From the NCBI RefSeq assembly GCF_017875955.1, contig NZ_JAGINK010000001.1, positions 5,668,501 to 5,732,500 on the forward strand: DNA of 64,000 bases, written 5' to 3'. Position numbers and translations under genes: made by a program. This stretch comes from Pseudomonas sp. BP8 (lineage in GTDB: Bacteria > Pseudomonadota > Gammaproteobacteria > Pseudomonadales > Pseudomonadaceae). Below are positions 17,214-24,375 of the stretch, piece after piece. The notes under the pieces were generated by a model. The model saw nothing but the letters and a program-made list of their open reading frames with translations. It ran no database searches and was not told the origin of the DNA. Positions within the stretch are counted from its first letter, which is position 1; each line of letters begins with the position of its first letter.

Positions 17214-17291
17214 GGCACGCCACGCAAGAGGCAAACAGTTCGGGTATGCTGGGGCATCACTGCACGCACAGACAAGTAGACCGCCCTGAAC

Positions 17292-17984
17292 ATGAATAGC
17301 CCTATCCTCATAACCGGAGCCAGCCAACGCGTCGGGCTGGCTCTGGCGCTGGAACTGGCAGAGGCCGGCCATTGCGTGGTCACCGCCAGCCGGCACGTCC
17401 AGGCGCAGACCCCGCATCCGAACATTCAGCAGTTTCGCGCCGACCTCTGCCAGCAGGCCGACCGCCAGGCCCTGATCGATCACTTGCACAGCCACTACGA
17501 CGGCCTGCGGGCGATCATCCACAACGCCTCGGTGTGGCTCGACGACGGCCTGGACAACCTCGAGATGATGTTCCGCCTGCATGTCGAGGCGCCCTACCAC
17601 CTCAACCTGGCCCTGGGTGGGTTGCTGACCCAGGTCGCCAAGGCCGATATCATCCATATCTGCGACGAGACCTCCTCGCGCGGCAGCAAGAGCCACATCG
17701 GCTACGCCGCGACCAAGGCTGCGCTGCAGAACATGGTGCTGTCGTTTGCCGAGAAATACGCGCCGACGGTGCGCGTCAACGGTATCCTGCCGGGGTTGCT
17801 GATTCTCAAGGAAGGCGGCGACGAGGCCTACCGCCAGCAGACCCTGAAAAAGGCCCTGCTGGAGTTCGAACCCGGTGCCGGGCCGTTGATCGAGGCGGTC
17901 AGATACCTGCTCGACAGCCAGTACAGCACCGGCAGCCAGGTGGTCATCAATGGTGGCCGTCATCTGAAGAACCGCATGACCTGA
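17292..17984 (+). CDS. folM: Dihydromonapterin reductase (FolM-like SDR)
   Basis: A 230-aa short-chain dehydrogenase expected to reduce dihydromonapterin, and weakly dihydrofolate, to the tetrahydro form with NADPH. The cofactor loop is LITGASQRVGLALALELA; NASVWLDDG replaces the usual NNAG; the catalytic motif is GYAATKAALQNM. The N-terminus and length fit FolM/PTR1-like reductases. In Pseudomonas tetrahydromonapterin is a cofactor of phenylalanine hydroxylase, which feeds tyrosine and homogentisate; the hmg operon is 5 kb away. The gene heads a compact run with DUF1244 (9 bp gap) and the HopJ gene (overlap). Confidence 0.85.
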   Translation: MNSPILITGASQRVGLALALELAEAGHCVVTASRHVQAQTPHPNIQQFRADLCQQADRQALIDHLHSHYDGLRAIIHNASVWLDDGLDNLEMMFRLHVEAPYHLNLALGGLLTQVAKADIIHICDETSSRGSKSHIGYAATKAALQNMVLSFAEKYAPTVRVNGILPGLLILKEGGDEAYRQQTLKKALLEFEPGAGPLIEAVRYLLDSQYSTGSQVVINGGRHLKNRMT

Positions 17985-17993
17985 GAGAAGCCC

Positions 17994-18290
17994 ATGACCC
18001 CGCAACAACAGCTCGAACTCGAAGCCGCCGCGTTCCGGCGCCTGGTCGAACACCTGCAAAAGCGTACCGACGTGCAGAACATCGACCTGATGAACCTCTC
18101 CGGCTTTTGCCGTAACTGCTTGTCCAAGTGGTACAAGGCCGCGGCCGACGATCAGCAGATCGAGCTGAGCCTGGATGATGCCCGCGAAGCGGTGTACGGC
18201 ATGCCTTATGCCGAGTGGAAAGCCCAACACCAGAAAGAAGCCAGCGCCGAGCAGCAAGCGGCGTTCGAACAAGGAAAACCCCGTGACTGA
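17994..18290 (+). CDS. DUF1244 family protein
   Basis: A 98-aa protein. MTPQQQLELEAAAFRRLVEH is followed by a conserved core with two cysteines, LMNLSGFCRNCLSKWYKAAA, and a charged C-terminus. The CxxC in a helical context is the family signature; the function is not known. It starts 9 bp after folM and overlaps the next gene by 8 bp, so the three genes form one transcript with likely translational coupling. Confidence 0.85.
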   Translation: MTPQQQLELEAAAFRRLVEHLQKRTDVQNIDLMNLSGFCRNCLSKWYKAAADDQQIELSLDDAREAVYGMPYAEWKAQHQKEASAEQQAAFEQGKPRD

Positions 18291-18624
18291 TCTGAATACC
18301 CTGCGTGCCAGCCTGGAAGGCGGCGAACATGTTTTTGCCGATACCCTGGCGTTCATTGCCGAGCATTACAGCTACACGCCTCAGGCCTTCACCAATGGCG
18401 ATGTGGAAAATGCTGCCGGGCAGAACGAAGGCTCGTGCAAGACCCTGGGCCTGGCGTTGCTTGAAGGCCTGACCGATCGCGAAGCGCTGCTGGCGTTTGG
18501 TGAGCATTACCGCAGTGTGGTGGCGACGCCGGATGGCAGCGACCATGGCAATATCCGGGCGCTGATTGCCTATGGCCTGGCTGGGGTGAAATTCGCCGAG
18601 CAGCCGCTCAAGCGCCTGGCCTGA
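18283..18624 (+). CDS. HopJ-family protein (type III effector family by name)
   Basis: A 113-aa protein starting at GTG 18283, with AAGGA 7 bases upstream; it overlaps the DUF1244 stop. The sequence HYSYTPQAFTNGDVENAAGQ with NEGSCKTLGLALLEGLTDRE is the family core. The name comes from a P. syringae effector, but relatives occur in many non-pathogens and in the same folM-linked position, so a housekeeping role is more likely. No secretion signal or hrp box is visible. The function is unknown. Confidence 0.85.
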   Translation: MTDLNTLRASLEGGEHVFADTLAFIAEHYSYTPQAFTNGDVENAAGQNEGSCKTLGLALLEGLTDREALLAFGEHYRSVVATPDGSDHGNIRALIAYGLAGVKFAEQPLKRLA

Positions 18625-18646
18625 TAGCGCTGGGGCCGCTTTGCGG

Positions 18647-18731
18647 CCCCTTCGCGGGGCAAGCCCGCTCCTACAGGGATCTGCAGCGCTGCATGCCCCT
18701 GCAGGAGTGGGCTTGCCCCGCGAAGAGGCCG
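18647..18731. repeat. Inverted REP pair
   Basis: CCCCTTCGCGGGGCAAGCCC (18647 on) and the complementary CTGCAGGAGTGGGCTTGCCC (18699 on) face each other in the gap between the HopJ gene and the convergent hydrolase. The second copy has two substitutions from the consensus. Confidence 0.88.
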
Positions 18732-18737
18732 GCCCTG

Positions 18738-19646
18738 TCAGCGCAATCGCTGCCCAGGCGCCTCTGGCAGCACCCGCCCATGCTGCATCCAGTGCAACGC
18801 AATCGGCCACAGCACCGCGCGAAAGCGATCATGAAAAAACGCGAAATGGCCAATCTCGTCCACTGAGATATCACCCGGCGCCACCCGCAGGTGGGAGCTT
18901 TTGGCCGCCGTCAGATACCCCAGCAAACGCTCAGTCGCCGCCACCGTACCAAACGGGTCATCACTCAAGCTGATCGCCAGCGTCGCCGCCCGCACCTGGG
19001 CAAACGGCACCTGCGCCAGCAACCGGCCACTCGGCCTGTGCTCAAAGCGCGGCGTCGGTGTGCTCCAGTCCCGCACGACGCCGGTCGGGGTATCTTCCAG
19101 CCAGCCCAGACGCTTCCCCGGAAAATACCCCAGCAGCCGCGTCAACAACGGCATCAGCACATGCCATTTGCCAACCAGTCGCCAGCGCTGCTCAGGCGCA
19201 TAATCACGCCAGTAGGCGAACTGCGCACCCACCATCACCACCCGCCGCACCCGCTGTGCAGACGGCGCCAGCCCCACTGCCCAGCCGCCAAAGCTGTGCC
19301 CCACCACGTCTACCGGCTGGCCGGGAAACTGCTCGCTAGCGAGCTGCAGCATGGCCTCGAAATCAAGCCGCCCCCAGTCGCTCCAGCTCGCGCGAAAACC
19401 GCGCAGCGAGGCCGGCCTCGACTCGCCAATCCCACGGTAATCGTAGGTCAGCACGTCGCAGCCTTGGGCAAACAGGTAATCGGCAAAACGCGAGTAGTAA
19501 CGACAGCGCACCGACGTGGCGGCATTGATGATCACCAGCGGGCGCTGGGGATCGGCTTGAGCATGGCGCCAGCTAAATCCTCCGAGGCTGTAGCCGTCGG
19601 CGGCATCAACGCGAAAGGCACTGGCGGGTTGGGTGAGGCTGCTCAT
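18738..19646 (-). CDS. Alpha/beta hydrolase (YbaC/DUF-like lysophospholipase fold)
   Basis: A 302-aa serine hydrolase. The nucleophile elbow is VVGHSFGGWAVG; the segment DVLTYDYRGIGESRPASLRG is typical of cytoplasmic alpha/beta hydrolases of the COG4757 type; the catalytic histidine is probably in DEIGHFAFF. No signal peptide is visible. The start at 19646 has GGGAG upstream. The substrate is unknown. It follows fabV on the same strand after a 66-bp gap that contains a strong hairpin, so coexpression is possible but partly blocked. Confidence 0.82.
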   Translation of the reverse strand: MSSLTQPASAFRVDAADGYSLGGFSWRHAQADPQRPLVIINAATSVRCRYYSRFADYLFAQGCDVLTYDYRGIGESRPASLRGFRASWSDWGRLDFEAMLQLASEQFPGQPVDVVGHSFGGWAVGLAPSAQRVRRVVMVGAQFAYWRDYAPEQRWRLVGKWHVLMPLLTRLLGYFPGKRLGWLEDTPTGVVRDWSTPTPRFEHRPSGRLLAQVPFAQVRAATLAISLSDDPFGTVAATERLLGYLTAAKSSHLRVAPGDISVDEIGHFAFFHDRFRAVLWPIALHWMQHGRVLPEAPGQRLR

Positions 19647-19671
19647 GGCGCACTCCCTGCCGAGGCGAGAA

Positions 19672-19700
19672 CCGTGCACCTGCGCGATGCAGGTGCACGG
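19672..19700 (-). terminator. Hairpin between fabV and the hydrolase gene
   Basis: CCGTGCACCTGC and GCAGGTGCACGG pair perfectly over 12 bp around a 5-base loop, starting 12 bp after the fabV stop. There is no T run, so it may be an attenuator or mRNA-stabilising hairpin and not a full terminator. Confidence 0.6.
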
Positions 19701-19712
19701 CCAGAGGCTTGC

Positions 19713-20924
19713 TTACAGCTGGACGCAGTCGAACTGGACGTCGGTGGCGACGTCAGCGTCGTAGTCGACGTCAGCGCGCTCGAAGCCGAACAGGTTGAGG
19801 AACTGCTTCTTGTAACCGGCGTAGTCGGTCAACTCGAACAGGTTCTCGGTGGTCACTTGCGGCCACAGCGCCTTGCAGGCGTCCTGGACGTCGTCACGCA
19901 GTTCCCAGTCGTCCAGGCGCAGACGGCCCTTCTCGTCGACTTCGGCCGGGGCACCGTCGGCACGGAACAGGCGATCGCGGAACATGCGGTCGAGCTGGTC
20001 CTGAGTGCCTTCGTGAACGCCCTTCTCCTGCATGATCTTGAAGACCATCGACAGGTACAGCGGCATTACCGGGATAGCCGAGCTGGCCTGGGTGACCACC
20101 GACTTCAGTACGGCCACATTGGCACCGCCCTTGATCTCGCCGGCCAGTTTCTGGTCCAGGCGCAGCGCGGTGTCGTCCAGGTCCTGCTTGGCTTTGCCCA
20201 GCGCACCATGCCAGTAGATCGGCCAGGTGATCTCGGTGCCGATGTAGCTGAAGGCAACGGTACGGGCCTGCTCGGCCAGCACACCGGCATCAGCCAGGGC
20301 ATCGATCCACAGCTGCCAGTCCTGGCCGCCCATCACGGTGATGGTGTCGGCGATTTCCTGCTCGGTAGCCGGCTCGATCGACGCTTCGGTGATGACGTCC
20401 TTGTTGGTGTCGATGGCGGTCGACTTGTACGGCTGGCCGATCGGCTTAAGTGAAGAGCGGATCATTTCACCGGTCTGTGGCAGCTTGCGCACTGGCGAAG
20501 CCAGCGAGTAGATGACCAGGTCGACCTTGCCGCCCATTTCGGTCTTGATCAGCTCGATGACCTTGGCCCGCGCTTCATCGGAGAAAGCGTCACCGTTGAT
20601 CGACTTGCTGTACAGGCCTTCTTCTTTGGCGAACTTGTCGAAGGCTGCCGCGTTGTACCAGCCGGCGGTGCCAGGCTTGGTTTCGGTACCAGGCTTTTCG
20701 AAGAATACGCCCAGGGTATCGGCCTTGAAGCCGAACGCCGCAGTGATGCGCGCAGCCAGGCCGTAGCCGCTGGATGCACCGATCACCAGGACCTTCTTCG
20801 GCCCATCCTCGCGGACACCCAACTTGCGGGTGGCTTCAATCTGGTCACGGACGTTGAGCTCGCAGCCCTTCGGATGGGTCGTGGTGCAGATGAAACCGCG
20901 GACCTTAGGATGAATGATGGCCAA
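19713..20924 (-). CDS. fabV: Trans-2-enoyl-ACP/CoA reductase (NADH)
   Basis: A 403-aa enoyl reductase of the FabV class, which does the last reduction in each round of fatty acid elongation. MAIIHPKVRGFICTTTHPKG begins the protein; the cofactor loop is VLVIGASSGYGLAARI; the active site is Y-x8-K in IYWHGALGKAK; the C-terminus reads FGFERADVDYDADVATDVQF. Length matches the about 400 aa of FabV, much longer than FabI. FabV is insensitive to triclosan, so this gene would be expected to give natural triclosan tolerance. It is transcribed on its own or with the downstream hydrolase. Confidence 0.97.
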   Translation of the reverse strand: MAIIHPKVRGFICTTTHPKGCELNVRDQIEATRKLGVREDGPKKVLVIGASSGYGLAARITAAFGFKADTLGVFFEKPGTETKPGTAGWYNAAAFDKFAKEEGLYSKSINGDAFSDEARAKVIELIKTEMGGKVDLVIYSLASPVRKLPQTGEMIRSSLKPIGQPYKSTAIDTNKDVITEASIEPATEQEIADTITVMGGQDWQLWIDALADAGVLAEQARTVAFSYIGTEITWPIYWHGALGKAKQDLDDTALRLDQKLAGEIKGGANVAVLKSVVTQASSAIPVMPLYLSMVFKIMQEKGVHEGTQDQLDRMFRDRLFRADGAPAEVDEKGRLRLDDWELRDDVQDACKALWPQVTTENLFELTDYAGYKKQFLNLFGFERADVDYDADVATDVQFDCVQL

Positions 20925-21119
20925 TGTCAGTACCTCATCAGGTGTTTATGCATGGGGCGACCGTCAGCACGACGGTCGTCCGGTTTTCTGGAGGGTGAGA
21001 CTACACCCGCAAGCGATCCGACACATCTTAAGCGGTGATCGGCGCGTTGCAAGCCGTCGAAGCCATCGGCACGGTCCAGCAGGGGCTGAATAACCGCGCA
21101 CTGTTTCCACACTGGCGCG

Positions 21120-21170
21120 CACCCTGCGGGAGCGGCCTTGTGTCGCGAAAGGGCCGTAACGCGGCCCCAT
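21120..21170. repeat. REP-like element, second type (GGAGCGGCCTTGTGTCGCG)
   Basis: TGCGGGAGCGGCCTTGTGTC followed by GCGAAAGGGCCG and GCGGCCCC forms a hairpin-prone repeat. It differs from the main REP and resembles the copies near 32030 and 39970. Confidence 0.75.
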
Positions 21171-21172
21171 GC

Positions 21173-21709
21173 TCACCGATCCCCAGGCCCACGCCGGCGC
21201 CCGGTAATCATCGACCAAGGCAGATTCTCCCGCATCCGCACACTCTCGACGATCGCCGCCAGCACATGCACACAGACCAGCGCCAGCAGCGTATTGGCCA
21301 GAACGCTGTGCACATCCACCGGCCAATCAGCCCCCCAGAGCGCGTCCACTTCCTGAGACAGCCAGCCAGTCAAACCCAGCCCGGCGACACAACCCAACAT
21401 CAACAGCATCACCAACGCGCCAATCGGTGAATGCCCAAGCCGATGAAACGGCTGCCCTCGCCGCAGCGCCCGAGCATGCGCAGCCAGCCGCGCGGGAGTC
21501 GGCCAGAAGTCGCTCCAGCGCGCACTGCGCGGCCCGACGAATCCCCAGCCGACCCGCACCAGCAAACAGCCAACGGCGTAATAACCGAGCCACTGGTGCC
21601 AGTCGTCGCCCTCTTCATTGAAGAAGTAATTGGCGAAGAACACCGCCGCGAATGACCCGTGACAGAACCTCAGCAGAGGGTCCCACAGCCGCACCGTGGC
21701 GGCCGGCAT
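21173..21709 (-). CDS. Cytochrome b561 family protein
   Basis: A 178-aa inner-membrane di-heme b-type cytochrome with four helices. Candidate heme ligands are the histidines in LLRFCHGSFAAVFFANYFF, WHQWLGYYAVGCLLVR, LGHSPIGALVMLLML and VDVHSVLANTLLALVCVHVL. Such proteins move electrons between quinol and periplasmic partners. It starts on the last base of the PepSY gene's stop codon (TGATG), so the two are translationally coupled, a pairing often seen for b561 cytochromes. Confidence 0.88.
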   Translation of the reverse strand: MPAATVRLWDPLLRFCHGSFAAVFFANYFFNEEGDDWHQWLGYYAVGCLLVRVGWGFVGPRSARWSDFWPTPARLAAHARALRRGQPFHRLGHSPIGALVMLLMLGCVAGLGLTGWLSQEVDALWGADWPVDVHSVLANTLLALVCVHVLAAIVESVRMRENLPWSMITGRRRGPGDR

Positions 21710-21975
21710 CAGTCGTCGATCTCGGTCTTCACCGCCTTGCCGGTGACCGGATCATGGTAGATCTCGACCTTGCGGCCTTGCTGGTCGAAGCCGTAGATCT
21801 CGTAGCAGTTGCCATCGGTGATCTTGAACTTGTTGATCTTGTAGCCCTGATCCTTGAGCTGGGTCTGGAATTTCTCCGGGTCCTGCCAGGTGCTGCGTTC
21901 GGCGGTGGTGCATTTTGGCGAGGCGAGCGAGGTGGCACTGACGAGCAACAGCGAGAGCATGATCAGGGTACGCAT
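21709..21975 (-). CDS. Secreted PepSY domain protein
   Basis: An 88-aa protein with a signal peptide (MRTLIMLSLLLVSATSLA) and a PepSY domain (LKDQGYKINKFKITDGNCYE, DPVTGKAVKTEIDD). It should sit in the periplasm. A Cys pair (KCTT and NCYE) may form a disulfide. The start at 21975 is chosen because GGAG lies 9 bases upstream and a signal peptide begins there. Overlap with the b561 gene suggests that it regulates or assists the cytochrome. Confidence 0.85.
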   Translation of the reverse strand: MRTLIMLSLLLVSATSLASPKCTTAERSTWQDPEKFQTQLKDQGYKINKFKITDGNCYEIYGFDQQGRKVEIYHDPVTGKAVKTEIDD

Positions 21976-22202
21976 GGCAATGAGCTCCTGTTTGGGTGAA
22001 CCAGCATGATGCGCGGCCAAGCCCATCAAGCTTAGCTGCGGGCAGGCTGGGTTGCGTGGTCGCCCAGGTTTTTCCTATCGTCTGATTGATTGGCTTTTCA
22101 CATCAATCTCGCAGAAAAACAAACTTAACAAATCAGCCAATCCCCCCGATGCTGGAGGCAATGCGTCGTCTCGGCGCCTCGCCCTTCATGGAGAACAACA
22201 CA

Positions 22203-23381
22203 ATGAATGAAGTCGTCATCGTCGCCGCGACCCGCACGGCCATCGGCAGTTTTCAGGGCGCCCTGGCCAACGTGCCGGCGGTCGACCTGGGTGCAGCCGT
22301 GATCAAGCGCCTGCTGGAGCAGACCGGCCTCGATCCGGCCCAGGTCGATGAGGTGATTCTCGGCCAGGTGTTGACCGCCGGCGCCGGGCAAAATCCCGCG
22401 CGCCAGGCGGCGGTCAAGGCAGGCCTGCCCTTCACGGTGCCGGCCCTGACCCTGAACAAGGTCTGCGGCTCAGGCCTGAAGGCCTTGCACCTGGCGACCC
22501 AGGCGATTCGCTGTGGTGATGCCGAGGTGGTGATTGCCGGTGGCCAGGAGAACATGAGCCTGGCGCCCTATGTGATGCCATCGGCGCGGACCGGCCAGCG
22601 CATGGGCCATGGACAATTGATCGACAGCATGATCAGCGACGGCCTGTGGGACGCCTTCAACGATTACCACATGGGCATCACCGCCGAGAACCTGGTCGAC
22701 AAGTTCGCTATCAGCCGTGAGCAGCAGGATGCCTTTGCTGCCGATTCGCAGCGCAAGGCGGTTGCGGCAATCGAGGCCGGTCGCTTCAAGGATGAGATCA
22801 CCCCTATCGTGCTGCCGCAGAAAAAAGGCGAGCCGAAGGTGATCGAGCGTGATGAGCAGCCGCGCCCGGAAACCACTGCCGAGTCGCTGGCCAAGCTGCG
22901 CCCGGCGTTCAAGAAGGACGGCAGCGTGACCGCCGGCAACGCCTCCAGCCTCAATGACGGGGCGGCGGCGGTGTTGCTGATGAGTGCCGACAAGGCCAAG
23001 GCGCTAGGGCTGCCGGTGCTGGCGAAGATTGCCGCCTACGCCAGTGCTGGCGTCGACCCGGCGATCATGGGCATCGGGCCGGTTTCAGCGACCCAGCGTT
23101 GCCTGGACAAGGCTGGTTGGCAGGTGGCTGATCTGGACCTGATCGAGGCCAACGAAGCGTTTGCCGCCCAAGCCTTGGCGGTGGGCAAATCGCTGGAATG
23201 GGATGCACAACGGGTCAACGTCAATGGCGGCGCTATCGCGTTGGGGCACCCGATTGGCGCTTCGGGTTGCCGGGTGCTGGTGACGCTGCTGCACGAGATG
23301 ATCAAGCGTGATGCCAAGAAAGGCTTGGCTACCTTGTGCATTGGCGGTGGCCAAGGCGTGGCGCTGGCGATCGAGCGCTAA
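22203..23381 (+). CDS. Acetyl-CoA C-acetyltransferase (thiolase)
   Basis: A 392-aa degradative/biosynthetic thiolase joining or splitting acetyl-CoA and acetoacetyl-CoA. The acyl-accepting Cys is in LNKVCGSGLKALHLA (about residue 88), with NEAFAAQALAV, the His in GGAIALGHPIGASG and the base Cys in CIGGGQGVAL. The length is standard. The start at 22203 has GGAG upstream; the frame is open earlier but not protein-like. It stands alone. A role in acetoacetate use would fit the acetoacetate released by fahA, but this link is inference. Confidence 0.93.
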   Translation: MNEVVIVAATRTAIGSFQGALANVPAVDLGAAVIKRLLEQTGLDPAQVDEVILGQVLTAGAGQNPARQAAVKAGLPFTVPALTLNKVCGSGLKALHLATQAIRCGDAEVVIAGGQENMSLAPYVMPSARTGQRMGHGQLIDSMISDGLWDAFNDYHMGITAENLVDKFAISREQQDAFAADSQRKAVAAIEAGRFKDEITPIVLPQKKGEPKVIERDEQPRPETTAESLAKLRPAFKKDGSVTAGNASSLNDGAAAVLLMSADKAKALGLPVLAKIAAYASAGVDPAIMGIGPVSATQRCLDKAGWQVADLDLIEANEAFAAQALAVGKSLEWDAQRVNVNGGAIALGHPIGASGCRVLVTLLHEMIKRDAKKGLATLCIGGGQGVALAIER

Positions 23382-23389
23382 CCACCGTC

Positions 23390-23492
23390 CCTGTAGGAGC
23401 GGGCTTGACCCGCGAAGAGGCCAGCCCAGGCAACGCTGATCCATGGCACCGGCTTTGCCGGTGTTCGCGGGGCAAGCCCGCTCCTACAGGTC
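23390..23492. repeat. Inverted REP pair
   Basis: CTGTAGGAGCGGGCTTGACC (23391 on, one substitution) and TTCGCGGGGCAAGCCCGCTC (23464 on) flank a GGCACCGGCTTTGCCGGTG hairpin in the gap after the thiolase gene. Confidence 0.9.
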
Positions 23493-23525
23493 CCTGCTGA
23501 ATCTGCAGGAGAGCGAGCGCTCGCC

Positions 23526-24245
23526 TCAGAATCGCTCGTCCAGTATCGCCGGCAAGGTCAGTTCGCGGACATAACTCGCATCCGACAGGCTCAAGATCGT
23601 GCGAACCATCAGCACCACGTCATGCAGCGGAATCAACTCCCCTGCTCCACGCTGCGTCGCCTCGGCCAGCGGCACGGCCAGGTCATCTTCGGTATTCAGA
23701 TAGCCCAGGTTCAGACAGGTCACCCCGAGTCGCTGCGCCCGATAGCCCTCGCGCAGCGCATCGGCAATCCCGCGCAAAGCGAACTTCGATGCGCCAAAGG
23801 TCACTTCGGGCCGCCCACTCTGGGCCAACCCCGACGTCGAACCGGTCAGAATGATCCGCGGCCGGTCACTCTTGAGCAGTATCGGCAACAAGCGCTTGAT
23901 CAACAAAATGGTCGAGGTGATGTTGCAACTGACCATCGCCGCCACCTGCTCATCACGGTCAGCGAGAAACGCATAGTCAGGGTCGAACGCTTTGTCTTCC
24001 CAGATCCCCAGGTTGTACACCAGCGTGTCCAACCCGTCGTCCACCACCACCCGCTCGATCTCGGCAACTGCCTGCAGCGGATTTCCGAGGTCAGCCTCGA
24101 CCCAGCGCAGTTCCACCTGCTCACGCGGCGCCAGCCCCTCTGGCCGTGAGCGGGCAACACCCGTCAAGCGGTCGCCCGGATCGCCCAGCCCCTCCATCAG
24201 CGCCTTGCCCAATCCTTTGCTTGCACCTACCACCAGGGTTCTCAT
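23526..24245 (-). CDS. SDR-fold protein lacking the catalytic tyrosine
   Basis: A 239-aa protein of the short-chain dehydrogenase fold. The cofactor loop LVVGASKGLGKALMEGL, the VYNLGIWED segment and the TGSTSGLAQSG serine are present. In the YxxxK motif the tyrosine is replaced by phenylalanine (VTFGASKFALRG, Phe150/Lys154), so ordinary SDR chemistry is unlikely. It may bind NAD(P) and serve as a regulator, or use another acid. The start at 24245 has AGGAG upstream; the track-length frame to 24404 is not protein-like. It follows metE on the same strand after 130 bp. Confidence 0.85.
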   Translation of the reverse strand: MRTLVVGASKGLGKALMEGLGDPGDRLTGVARSRPEGLAPREQVELRWVEADLGNPLQAVAEIERVVVDDGLDTLVYNLGIWEDKAFDPDYAFLADRDEQVAAMVSCNITSTILLIKRLLPILLKSDRPRIILTGSTSGLAQSGRPEVTFGASKFALRGIADALREGYRAQRLGVTCLNLGYLNTEDDLAVPLAEATQRGAGELIPLHDVVLMVRTILSLSDASYVRELTLPAILDERF

Positions 24246-24375
24246 TGACCCGCTCCTTGTCGAGAAAACAGCCGGCATGCAAACAGGCCGTGCGGGCAAT
24301 GGCAAGGCGGGGTTGTTATCCAGATGTTTACTTGCCCGGACTACTGTCCCGCCCTGTATCAGCGCTATCGGGTAA

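Noticed and set aside
16608..18356. 582-codon open frame antisense to the ABM-like, folM and DUF1244 genes
   Set aside because: It spans three well-supported plus-strand genes and gives a low-complexity Gln/Arg-rich protein without domains.
18283..18624. Type III secretion effector
   Set aside because: No hrp box, chaperone or secretion genes; the gene is part of a folM operon and the family is common in non-pathogens.
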